Below, in pieces: positions 54,534 to 64,000 of a stretch of DNA of 64,000 nt. Under the pieces are notes generated by a model that had not been told where the DNA came from, made no database searches, and was given only the letters and a program-made list of their open reading frames with translations. The position numbers and the translations under genes are program-made. The stretch comes from Orobanche coerulescens (Eukaryota > Streptophyta > Magnoliopsida > Lamiales > Orobanchaceae), in assembly GCA_033398695.1 (NCBI GenBank), contig CM065802.1:202201096-202265095 (forward strand), given 5' to 3'. The stretch's first letter is position 1, and each line of letters starts with the position of its first letter.

Positions 54534-54745
54534 GATGATGGCAAAACTTAAGCAAATAATCAAATGTACAAGTCTGCACTTAGGTGCAAGACACAAACTC
54601 AAAATCAGTCTTGTTTTGAGACAACTAGGAGTTGTCATTCAAATGACTGTATATATTAATTTTTTGTTGATTACAAGTACATGGCTTGAATAGAATAAAT
54701 ACAGAAAAATTAATCAATTACAAAAATTACAATTATATCCAAAAC
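54534..54745 (-). other. Sirevirus-B 3' noncoding region
   Basis: AT-rich sequence between the env-like ORF stop and the PPT with no credible ORF. Confidence 0.5.
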
Positions 54746-57700
54746 CTATCTGCCCCTTCCTCTGCGAACAGTTTGCTTGGGAGGTCTAAATAGTTTTGCA
54801 CCGATTGGTCTACGTTTGATGGGTGCAAGACCATATTTCCTTCTTATGACTAGGGCAGCAAAGTCTTGGTCTTCTTTTGAAGAGAACTTGTGCTCTTGAC
54901 ACAGCATTCTAATTTCTTCTTGAAGCTCTAGCTCGTCAAGCTCATTATTCAAACGGGTCGGCACTTCCACTGCTCTGAATGGAGGAATCATAGGATAAGC
55001 ATGACATTTGGCTGCATATTTAAGCATGATCTTCCACCGAGTAGGCCATCTAGCTTCCATGTAGTTGATGAATGACTGTTGGGGCGAGCATTCTTTGTCT
55101 TGGAGAATCTCCCAGAGGTAGAACTGCTCGTGAATTGTTTCTTGGCATCCGCCCAACTGGTCATGAATTCTGTTGGTAAGAATTCTTCAACATACCATAA
55201 CTGTTTGCCTTCCCATTCGAATCTTTATTCTTCTTTCTCTCTTGTTCTTCTATTCTTCTCAACAGGATGCTCTTCAGGTTGGTTAGGGGCAGATATCTCC
55301 TTTCTTTTCAGACATGATGGTCCTCCTTCAATTTGGAGAATATCTTGCCTCTTTTTCGATCTTAGCTCTTCATCCTGAACAAAAACTTCCTCCTGTCTGC
55401 TACCTTCCCCCTGCATTCTATCTTCCCCCTTTGACTTCTCTTCCCCCTTAAACCTATCTTCCCCCTTTTTGCCAGCATCAACTAGAGAAGTTATCTGCTG
55501 CTCCAATCTATGCATCCAGTCTGACATGCCAAGCGGCATCTTGGAATTCGTAGGAGGAGGTGGTTGAGGGGCATTTCTCTACAGCAGGGTGTCACGTTTG
55601 GAGTGGATTGACTGCAGATCAGGTGAAATCTCGGAGGTAAGTAGCTCTCCAACTGTCTGTCTGACTATTCGGCAAATCAGCTCCAACAGGATAGATTAAA
55701 TATAAGATGCCTCTAGAGAGTGCTCACATGAGCCTTCTTCGTCTGCAGGTAGGTGGGAATAGGATCGACCTGACTGTAGACTCCATGCAATAGGCTGACC
55801 AGATGGGGTTGGCTCTGGAGTCCCCGATCTGTCTTCTTCCTCAGCTAGGCTGACATCAAGGCTGGTGTATTGGGCAGGAGCCCCAGCCTTATCTTCATTA
55901 TTGTCTCCTTCAGCTTCAGCCTCTCTCTCTTCTTCAGCCTGCCTCTCTTCTTCAGGCTATCTCTCTTCTTCAGGCTGCCTCGCTTCTTCAGGTTGCCTCT
56001 CTTCTTCTCTTATCACAGCCTCCTTTTCACCTACACCATCTTTGTCATCATCTTCATCATTATCTCCATCATCTGGTTTATCATTATGTTTATCATCTTC
56101 ATCTTCATCATCATTTTCTTCTTTTTCTTCTTCTACTTCTTCTTGGTCCACCTCCTCTCCTTCTTCTTCTTCTTCTTCATCCTCCAATTCTTCTGTTTTT
56201 TCAATCTCTTTTTCTTCTGACTGTTTTTCAACTAGAATGTTTTCTTCTTCTTTTTCTTTTTCTTCTTCCTCCTTTTCTTTTTCTTCATCTTATATTATAA
56301 TAATTTCCTCTTTTTCTTCTTCCACCACTTCTTCGATTCTCACTTCTTTTTCAACTCTCTCTCCTTCTCCACTCAAAGTTCCATAAAAAACACTAGCCAT
56401 AATAAGATGGAGGAGCTGGTCCACGTTTGTTTTAAAATTAGACATGAACCAGCCTTCCTGAAGTAGTAAGCATAGATCTGTCTCATTGAAAAAATGGATG
56501 AGCAGATCCTCTGTAGCCTGGGATAGTCCCAGCTACTCCCTTCAATAAAGGTTTGCAGTTGAGAGAATGGAACAGTTTTGAGAGTTTTCCATTCCTCAAA
56601 AATTTCAATAAAAGAGTGTTTTAGAGCATGAGTTTTTACAATTAAAAGTTGCTCTACAGACAGGTTAAAAAGATTATGTTCAAGCAGATTAAAAGTGTAA
56701 TTATCTTATGGAATCAAGATAATTAAACCTGCTTCTTCTTCCTCCATTTCAAAAAGAGGGGTTAGAACTGGTACCATTTGAGTCTCCAGACTAGAGGGAG
56801 CAGGGTGATCCTCCAAGTGAATGGGTTCATGTGTAGCAAACTGATCCGGCTGCTCCTCCTCATAAAATAAGTCCCTGGGTCGTTTGGGAGAGGGTTCTGG
56901 TGAGGAGTGGATTATGGAAGGCTCACCAGGGGCTGGTCCCCTTCTCGTAAAATGGACAGCGATTGGGCTGTTGTCTGACTCTGTCTCAGACTGGGCTGTA
57001 GGTGAGTTGCGGGCTGCAGCCTGGTTGGACTCGTCTGAGCTTTCAGGGTATCTGTAGGGGGTCCCTCTTCAGACATCTCTTTCAGAATCTGAGCTGCTCT
57101 CCTTTCGTCTCCTAGCCTCCTCAGCGTTTCTTGGTCTTGATGACCAAGTCTCTTATTGATGTGGAAGGGGTCAGTGTTTCCCTTCGCCAAACCAAGTTTC
57201 TCCAATATCCAACTGAGCTGCGTTCCGAACGCCATCTTGGATTTGAATTTCTTTTCTTCACCAAGCCACTCGGCCTTGTTAACCTCACGCACCAATTGTC
57301 TGTAGATGTAATCAGTCCAGTCAATTGGTTCATTTTGAATCAGTGCTCCCAGCACCATAAACTTTGCTGACGACAATTGGTCGTAGCTACCTGCCATCCC
57401 CATAACTATCTTGTTGGTAATATCCAACGCATAGCGGTACTCCTTCTTTATTTTGCTCCTCTTGGCAGTCAGCTTTAATTTCTCCGGTTGATCGTCAGAC
57501 TTGATTTTCAGCCATGTGTCGGCTGCGCTCTGCTTTAGTGCTTCGACCGCCACGCCGCGGTTTTTCATCCCAAATGTTTTTCCGATTGTTTCCTGCGAGA
57601 TATCCATTTGGATTCCACAGATTGTGCTCCGAATCCTCGATTCGATTACTCGGGCCTCTCGAAAAAAAGCAATAACAGTCTCTTTGAATAGATGTTTGGG

Positions 57701-57871
57701 GCTGATGTCCAAGAATGGGTAGATCCCATTCATTTTCATCGCTCTGATGAGGTTGCGTACGTCGTTGTTCTCCAGATTTGCTTCTAGGAGTCCTTCAAAA
57801 TCGACGACCAGGGAGAAAATGATCTGGTCCTTGACTGCCTTCAGATTTACGCCTTCAAAGTAGGATTCCAT
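54746..57871 (-). pseudogene. Sirevirus-B env-like ORF (third ORF), broken
   Basis: The first 319 codons (57871-56912) are open from MESYFEGVNLKAVKDQ and contain FGTQLSWILEKLGLAKGN and a Ser/Gln-rich end. They resemble the uncharacterised plant retrotransposon ORF found after RNase H in Sireviruses and some gypsy elements. Then follow an extremely acidic, low-complexity tract (55957-56350; runs of Glu and Asp) and a Lys/Glu-rich piece (55539-55225). The basic C-terminal piece (55156-54746) ends in VRRGRGR. The pieces lie in at least two frames. I see no signal peptide and no clear transmembrane helix in the open parts. The function of this ORF family is unknown. Confidence 0.6.
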
Positions 57872-58569
57872 TTCTGCAAAATAAGCGATTTCTTAGTGTA
57901 TTGAGGGTTCGAAAGGATTTCTGCTTTGAAAATTAGGGTTTCGAAAGTTTGGTGGAGGTAAAGTGAAAAGGCTTTTCTCGTCCTTAAAAGGAAAATGAAA
58001 CGACGTTTGTAATTAAATATTCATTTATTTTAAATGTTGGTCCACCTTTTGAGGCTTTTAAGATTCAAATTTAGTAATCGGTGGTCCAGGTTTTGAGAAT
58101 TTGAAAATGGACGGTTGGATTTTAATTGGTCACAGTTTAGGGTTAGGTGTAGAAAACTTAGCTGGTTGCTATTTGACTCTTGTGATCCAAATAGTAATAA
58201 TATTATACAAATTGCAGATAATAATATAATATTCAGAAGTCGGTTAGGTATAGAAAACTTAGCTGGTTGAACTTGTAGTTGCCACGTGTATTTTAAACAT
58301 ATAGTATTATGCCACTTGTGATCCAAATAGTAATAATATTATACAAATTGCAGATAATAATATAATAATCAGAAGTCGGTTAGGTATAGAAAACTTAGCT
58401 GGTTGACTATTTGACTCTTGACTGCTCTGCATCAGGTGAGTTGACTCCTTTGACTTCTCGCGTGTGGTTTGATCAGCTAAGTTCCTTCGTCTGTCCTTCG
58501 TCTTCTTGTCTGCATCAGGTAGGGTCTGATTCCTGTGATCAGCTTAGTTCGTCCTTCGTCTGTTCTGCT
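57872..58569 (-). other. Spacer between Sirevirus-B RNase H and the env-like ORF
   Basis: Noncoding. It contains a duplicated unit of about 91 bp (58180-58270 and 58316-58406, sharing GATCCAAATAGTAATAATAT and TATAGAAAACTTAGCTGGTTG) and short repeats of the TTCGTCTG and CTGCATCAGGT type near 58420-58575. Confidence 0.65.
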
Positions 58570-59115
58570 TCAGGTAGCTTTTTCATCTGTACTAGATTCC
58601 CAATCTAGTATTCCAAGTTCCCTGCCCAGCTCCAAAAACCTTTCTTCTGGCAAAGGTTTGGTGAAAATGTCAGCAATTTGGTAGTCTGTGCTGACTCTTT
58701 CAACTCTGACTCTCTTGTTAAGCACGTGATCTCTTATGAAGTGGTGCTTAACATCAATGTGCTTTGTCCTTGAATGCAATACCGGGTTGTTGGTTATTGC
58801 AATAGCACTATTGTTGTCACACCAAATTGGAACTTCATTGGCAATAATGTTGTTGTCCCTTAGCTGTTGTTTGATCCATAAGATTTGGGCGCAACAACTA
58901 CCTGCAGCTAGGTATTCTGACTCTGTTGTGGAGATAGAGTTATAAACTTTCTTCTTGCTAAACCAGTATATCAGTCTGGTTCCTAGGAATTGACACGTTC
59001 CACTAGTGCTTTTCCTATTTATTTTGCATCCTGCGAAATCTGCATCTGAGTATCCTGATAGCTCAAAGTTATTATCCTTAGGATACCATAGTCCAACATT
59101 GACTGTAGACTTAAG
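58570..59115 (-). pseudogene. Sirevirus-B RNase H
   Basis: The region reads WFSKKKVYNS, STTESEYLAAGSCCAQILW, CDNNSAIAITNNPV, HSRTKHIDVKHHFIRDHV and IADIFTKPLPEERFLELG, the usual copia RNase H and C-terminal signature. The frame is interrupted near 59115 by a stop in the connection region. Confidence 0.85.
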
Positions 59116-60139
59116 CTATTTGATTATTCTCTTGGCTGCATCTTGGTGAGACTGCTTTGGCTTGGATTGAAATCGTGCGCATACTCCAACGGCATAAGAT
59201 ATATCTGGTCTGCTTGCAATGAGGTACATCAATGATCCAATAAGTCCTCTGTAGTAGGTTAAGTCCACTGATATGCCTCCCTCATCTTCAAGGTGAGTAC
59301 TTGTGCTCATAGGAATTCTTGCTGGTTTGGCTGATTCCATTCCAAATCTCGTGATTAGATCTCGGGTATATTTGGCTTGATTGATGAAAATCCCATTTTC
59401 CATCTGCTTGACTTGTAATCCAAGAAAGAAGTTAAGCTTTCCCATCATACTCATCTCAAATTCTCCTTGCATGAGATTTGAGAATTTCTCACACAGCTCT
59501 GGGTTGTTGAGCCAAATATGATGTCATCCATATATATCTGAACTAGAAATATGTGGCCTTCGTGCTCCACTATGAATAGGGTATTGTCCACTTTCCCTTT
59601 GCAGAAACCATTCTTCTCAATAAATACAGATAAGGTTTCATACCAAGCTCTTGGTGCCTGCTTGAGTCCATATAGAGCTTTCAATATCTTGTAGACTTTG
59701 TCTCCTTTGACAAATCCTGGGGGTTGCTCCACATAGACTTCTTCTTCTAGAATTCCATTAAGAAAAGCGCTCTTTACATCCATCTGATAGACTTCAAAAT
59801 CCTTGAATGCAGCATATGCGAGGAATAGTCTGATGGCTTCTAATCTTGCAACAGGTGCATAGGTTTCATCAAAATCTATTTCTTCACACTGTGCATATCC
59901 TTTAGCAACAAGTCTGGATTTATTCCTAACAACAGCTCCATCTTCGTCGCTTTTGTTTTTATACACCCATTTGGTGCCAATAACCTTCTTATGATGCAGT
60001 GCATCATTAGTTCCCAAACATTCTTCCTTTCCATTTGTTCAAGCTCCTCTTGCATGGCATTGATACAAGAATAGTCTTCCAGGGCTTGCTCTGTTGTCTT
60101 GGGTTCTATTTGGGACATGAAGCATGAAAACATTGTCAT
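59116..60139 (-). pseudogene. Sirevirus-B reverse transcriptase, three frames
   Basis: The N-terminal piece (60139-59990) reads [16 protein letters not shown]. After a frameshift near 60010 the main piece (60017-59475) carries [65 protein letters not shown] and the catalytic [11 protein letters not shown] second shift near 59465 leads to LNFFLGLQVKQ, GSLMYLIASRPDISYAVG. All RT landmarks are present, but in three frames. Confidence 0.9.
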
Positions 60140-60580
60140 TCCTGCGGGTAGAGTAGACTGTCTTGTCTTGACTCCATCAGTCAGCTTCCCAATGATTTGT
60201 TGGATAGGGTGATCTTTGAGCCACTTAGGGATGTCTTCTTCTTCAGGGTCTGTTCCCCCTGTAGATATGCTTTGATGGATTTCCTCTCTGTCTGCCTCAG
60301 CTTAGTTCTGATCTCCTTGGTCTGCAACTGGATCAGCTACCGTCTTGTCATCTGCAGGTTGGGATCTATTCTGGTCTGCAGATAGGTCTTTATCAGCTAC
60401 AATTTGGTCTTCATCAGCAGCAACTGGATCAGGTAGGTTTGGTGGTCCTGTCTGATCTGCAGTTGGGTCTTTGTCAGCTACAGACGGGTCTTCAGGCTGA
60501 TCTGTAGGTGAGTCCACCATTCCTGTGTCATGAACAATGACTTCTTCTAGGGTTGCGGATTTGAGCTTATCCTCAATTAG
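60140..60580 (-). pseudogene. Sirevirus-B integrase-RT linker, low complexity
   Basis: A 72-codon open piece (60520-60302) is rich in Ala, Asp, Pro and Gln with repeated VADK/VADQ-like units, encoded by an imperfect repeat of gatcag and gctac words. It lies where copia elements have a variable, often acidic, linker. Confidence 0.55.
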
Positions 60581-61500
60581 TTACACTTGTTTCCTATACT
60601 CAACGGTAGATTCATCAAATACAACATGAGGTGTTTCCTCCACAACTAAGGTTCTTTTGTTAAAAACTCTATATGTCTTGCTTCTTTGTGAATATCTCAA
60701 AAAGAGACAGTCATCAGTTTTAGCATCAAAGGCATTTAGTTGGGTTTTACCATTGTTGTCGATGAAACACTTACAACCAAAAATATGAAAATAAGCAACT
60801 ATAGGTGTTCTGCCATTCCAAACCTCATAGGGAGTTTTTCCATGTCTCCCTACTATCATACTCCTGTTCTGAGCATGGCATGCTGTGTTGACAGCTTCAG
60901 CCCAGAACCTCTTGGGTAGTTATGCTTCTGCAATCATGGACCTGGCTGCTTCCTTTAAGGTTCTGTTTCTTCTTTCGGCGACACCATTCTACTGGGGGGG
61001 TCCTTGCGGCAGAGAGCTCATGCTGAATTCCATTCTGATCGCTGTAATCAGTGATCGCCTTGTTGAGAAATTCCCCTCGTCTATCTGATCTGATCTTGAT
61101 GATTGAGAGGGATTTCTCATTTTGGATTCTTCTCAGCAGCTCAGGTAACTTGGTCAAGGTTTCACTCTTCTTATACAAGAAGATAATCCATGTGTACCTT
61201 GAGTAGTCATCCACTACTACTAGAGCATGATTTCTGCCACTTAGAGTCCTTGGCTTGATAGGGCCAAATAGATCCATATGAAGTAGATCTAAGATCCTTG
61301 ATGTGAGCGTTGTAGGCTGGACTGGCTTGAATGATGCTCTGGTCTGCTTTCCTTTCTGACACGCAACACAGAGAGCTTCCTTCTTGAATGCTTCTTCTGG
61401 ATGTCCTCTGACCAGCTTCTAAGAACTAATCTTGTTGATGGCTTTGAAATTTAGATGACATAATCTTTTGTGCCATAGCCATCCATTCTCAGCTATTGTC
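60581..61500 (-). pseudogene. Sirevirus-B integrase
   Basis: The piece 61277-60897 starts at the first catalytic Asp context (MDLFGPIKP) and carries VVDDYSRYTWIIFLYKKSET and IRSDRRGEFLN (second Asp). It then loses frame at the Glu region, though the plus-strand bases still encode ERRNRTLKE-like text in another frame. The piece 60859-60581 is the integrase C-terminus (TPYEVWNGRTPIVAYFHIFGC and FLRYSQRSKTYRVFN). An HHCC zinc region is recognisable but broken at 61320-61480. Confidence 0.85.
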
Positions 61501-62172
61501 TTAGATAAAAACAGGTATTAGGAGTTCCTGTGTTCCAATCTATCATGTAGACGTCTCTCCTTCTGAATCCTTGTAGCTTCACCTCTCCAGATAGGATATC
61601 TATCACCATACATTTCCAAATGGTGAAGACTACTAGATTATTTTCATCACAAAACTGGCTTATGCTCAGGAGATTATACTTGAGCCCTTTGACATAATGA
61701 ACTTTGGATATAGTGATATTTCCTCGGTGCACTCTCCAAAGCCTTTTGTTTTTCCACTAGAGCTATTTCCAAAGGTTACGTCTGGACCTCTTTCTTTGGT
61801 ATATTTTGTCAGCACCTTCTTGTTCCCGGTCATGTGTCTTGACCATCCGGAATCTACAAACCATTTTTCACCTGCAATGTTTGAATTTTTGGAGATGTGG
61901 TAGTAGTCCTTCCACCGTTTCTGCAATCATACAAGCAGAGATTTAGATACCCAAATCTGTGTGGGTCCTCTGGGGTTAGGTGGTTTCCTGGACAATTGAT
62001 TTCTCCTTGGATTGTGAAAACTGTTGTTATTACCCCTATAAGGTGTGTAAGGTCTGGGTCTATATCCTCTGTTAGGATTGTATACCGAATATGCCTCATA
62101 ATATTGGTAGTGTGGGCCATTTCTAAACCTTGGCTGAGACCATTTATTAAATCTTTGAGGTCTCCACACTTG
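61501..62172 (-). pseudogene. Sirevirus-B gag C-terminus and protease
   Basis: One frame contains a basic Asn/Arg/Pro/Tyr-rich stretch (62169-61927) and, after a stop, the protease site FVDSGWSRHMTG (61866-61830 region). Copia proteases here usually have DSGCSRHM, so a Cys-to-Trp change follows the catalytic Asp-Ser-Gly. A frameshift near 61710 leads to the pre-integrase text KGLKYNLLSISQFCDEN. Confidence 0.82.
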
Positions 62173-63158
62173 TTAATTTTGAAAATTAGAATAACCTTGA
62201 TGTTTCCATTTGCCCCTCCCATTTTGAAATCTGTTTTTGGGGAGTTTTTGATAATAGTGGGCATGTTGTCTTGGCTGCTGCTTCTGCCTTGGCCATTGCC
62301 TAGTCGCTTGTCTAGGTGGCTGCCTTGTATACCTTGGCTGCAGCCTAGACTTGTGACTTGGCTTTTGCCTATTTTTAAATACAGGTTTGTATATAGGCTC
62401 AGCAGACGAGACAATTGTTTCTCCCTTGATGAAAGTGGTTTTAGAACTAGAGGGAGTGTGGGGGTCATATCCAAGGCCTGATCTGGAATATAGTGGCCTT
62501 TTATTGGTACACAATTCATCCAGAGTTAGAGACGCCTTCAGGGAGGTTATTTCCTGCACCTAAGTCTTACTTACCTGAGTCAGTTTAGTAAACTCTGCTT
62601 TGACATGAGGAAGTGCAGCTGATTTTTCACTATTCAAAACAGTTAATCGCTTTATCTCAGTTGTAGTGACATCAGCTTGGTTTTTCAAATTAACTGCAGC
62701 CTGGTTTTCAAGATCAGATTTTACTTTATTCAATTCTAGGCTGAGTTTTTCAAAATCATTTTTCAGCTGCCTATTCTCATCTTGCAACTGAGTCTTCTCG
62801 GCTGATACAGATAGGTGTGCAGATTTTAGTATCTCAAAATCCTTAAGTAGCTGATTTACAGATTCGTGCAAGTCCATATCTGGTGACATAGCTGAACTAT
62901 TGTTTGAATTAAAGGGTTTTGATGTTACCTCTTCATCAGCTAGGTTGGCCATCAGACAATCATATTCTTCATCATCATCAGAGAAGAATCTGTTGATGAC
63001 TCTACACGCTCTTGATCTTCTCTGATGAGGGCCTTCCTTCAATCTTCTTTTCTGCTCACCTCCTTCTTACTCTCGTCCTTCTTAAGATGAGGACAGTCAA
63101 TTTGAATGTGTCCTGTCTTATGGCAGTTGTAACACTCCACCTTCCATGATGAACGCCA
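62173..63158 (-). pseudogene. Sirevirus-B gag, truncated at the zinc knuckle
   Basis: The N-terminal gag domain is missing. The first recognisable text is the CCHC knuckle CYNCHKTGHIQIDC (about 63136-63095). A basic segment, a coiled-coil-like stretch rich in Leu, Lys, Glu and Asn (62900-62600) and a Gln/Pro/Arg-rich tail (62400-62180) follow. Stops at 62560 and 62173 interrupt an otherwise single frame. Sequence before 63158 (rightward) is unrelated. Confidence 0.8.
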
Positions 63159-63499
63159 TTTCTTCCTTCAATTATATTTATAGTTTAGGTGGTTGTAATG
63201 AATTCAATGGCATTAACGCCTTGTATTTATAGATGTTTGAGGGGGGTTGGTTTAAATTTCCCCCATTTTTTTAATCACATCAATGCTTGCTTTTAAAATG
63301 TTTAGTGAATGAATGTTTATTTTTCCCTCTTAAATTTTCGACCCTTCTTTTAATCACATCAGGCACTTTACTTTCTGCACTTTTAAATTTTGCATTGTGT
63401 TCAATTTAATTAATGCAATACAATTTTAGTTAATTATGTTCAGATTCGGTGATTAAAATTGAGTTACACAGCGAGAAATAAACTCGTATAACCGGATAA
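63159..63499. other. Unassigned AT-rich segment
   Basis: A TATA-like motif (minus strand CTATAAATACAAGG near 63226-63213) suggests promoter or LTR sequence, but no termini, PBS or repeat partner are visible. It replaces the missing 5' part of Sirevirus-B. Confidence 0.35.
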
Positions 63500-64000
63500 A
63501 AATTGAACTCCTAAAATGAATCAATCAAACATCCTATAAACGGGTGTAAATTGACGAAGATAAAATTAAGAAGTCATACCAGCGTAGACCTTTGATAATA
63601 TCTCTTTGATGGAAAAATCCCGAGCCAAACTTTGGTCGTTTCCGGTCACCAACACGAACACCAATCCAATTTGTTCAAAATTGATGAATGATCAAATACC
63701 GAATATAGTGTCTCTATGTTATCACGCGTCGTATATTAATCGGAAAAATTATATATCAATTCGTTCTTGAAGAACACGGCTAAGAATTGATATAGTATTT
63801 TTCTTCTTTTCTCTTCTTTCTTTTCCTTCTCTCAAAGATGAATAAAAAGAAAAAAGAAATTCTCAATGGAGCTCACGGCTGAACTATATGTTTGTGTGTG
63901 TGTGTGTGTGTGTGTGTCAACCTCAAAATGATGTGAAAGACTATTTCATTTATAATACAAAATGAGATGAAATGATGAGATTCCAAATCTCATCCATTTG
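63500..64000 (-). repeat. Copia LTR fragment related to the Copia-3 LTR
   Basis: In reverse complement it aligns by eye with 10080-10540. Shared elements are the ATGGATGAGAT...CTCATCATTT opening, a dinucleotide run, a purine-rich aga/gaa tract, the sequence TAGCCGTGTTCTTCAAGAA, GTGATAACATAGAGACACT, ATTCGGTRTTTGAT, and TTATCTTCGTCAATTT. The LTR end and PBS are not found, and the other end is outside the window. Confidence 0.7.
63892..63917. repeat. (TG)n microsatellite in the LTR
   Basis: About twelve TG units. The corresponding place in the Copia-3 LTR has a short (CA)n run in the opposite strand sense (10150-10162). Confidence 0.9.

Larger units (their letters stand above)
53084..63158 (-). 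mobile_element. Sirevirus-B: Sirevirus-like copia element with env-like ORF, 5' end missing
   Basis: Reading leftward: truncated gag, protease, integrase, RT, RNase H, a spacer, a large env-like ORF, PPT and 3' LTR. The copia domain order plus an extra ORF after RNase H, and RT text such as [20 protein letters not shown] and [10 protein letters not shown], fit the Sirevirus (SIRE/Maximus) lineage. The 5' LTR, PBS and gag N-terminus are absent. The coding region is broken by several stops and frameshifts. Confidence 0.85.

Noticed and set aside
55865..56386. A 173-codon Ser-rich and an overlapping 116-codon Phe/Ile-rich plus-strand ORF
   Set aside because: Both are antisense readings of the acidic GAA/GAY tract of the Sirevirus-B env-like ORF. 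The composition follows from the repeat.

Overview
The window is a plant nuclear, repeat-rich intergenic or pericentromeric region, almost certainly from an angiosperm and probably a eudicot. The evidence is Ty1/copia and Ty3/gypsy LTR retrotransposons primed by tRNA-iMet, a chromodomain-type (Tekay-like) gypsy polyprotein, Sirevirus-like copia elements with an extra env-like ORF, and a host gene fragment with plant introns encoding a chloroplast-type K+ efflux antiporter (KEA1/KEA2-like). I see no intact protein-coding gene: every coding stretch is a retrotransposon remnant or a pseudogene. The species cannot be named from this sequence.

Layout. 1-7055: Copia-1 (minus), truncated by the window edge, with a 1.8-kb 5' LTR, inserted into a gypsy LTR (7056-7648, minus), which itself adjoins a decayed gypsy LTR and noncoding remnant in plus orientation (7649-9589). 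9795-12998: Copia-3 (plus; LTR, leader, broken gag), related to Copia-1 in gag and leader but with a different LTR. 12999-25211: the 3' end of Sirevirus-like element A (minus; LTR, PPT, broken env-like ORF). Its LTR is split by Copia-2 (13248-21391, minus, TSD CTACG), whose own 5' LTR carries a 911-bp solo LTR (20079-20989, TSD TTAAG). 25212 onward: a CACTA-type terminus, then the KEA-like pseudogene (25762-53049, plus).

One short KEA exon is interrupted twice. A 14.9-kb noncoding gypsy array LTR-internal-LTR-internal-LTR (25790-40719, minus, TSD CTTAG) and a 9.0-kb Tekay-like gypsy element (40780-49782, plus, TSD ATACC) sit about 55 exon bases apart. KEA exons 2-11 follow at 50118-53049 with several disabling changes. 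53084-63158: Sirevirus-like element B (minus; 3' LTR, PPT, env-like ORF, RNase H, RT, integrase, protease, gag), cut inside the nucleocapsid zinc knuckle. 63500-64000: an LTR fragment related to that of Copia-3.

The signal I consider most novel is in the LTR promoters. Four LTR types (Tekay, the noncoding array, the gypsy LTR at 7 kb and the solo LTR) each carry a cluster of short CpG-bearing palindromes at an equivalent U3 position. The core differs by family: ACGTACGT, GCGTGCGC, ACGGCCGT and CGATCG. Where the promoter can be seen, the cluster lies just upstream of a TATA box. The second signal is the doubly interrupted KEA exon, and the third is the three-LTR tandem array bounded by a single target-site duplication. 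By my hand counts, LTR divergence is about 2.2% for Tekay, about 1.7% in one sampled stretch of the array, and about 4.7% for Copia-2, so the insertions into the KEA exon look younger than Copia-2.
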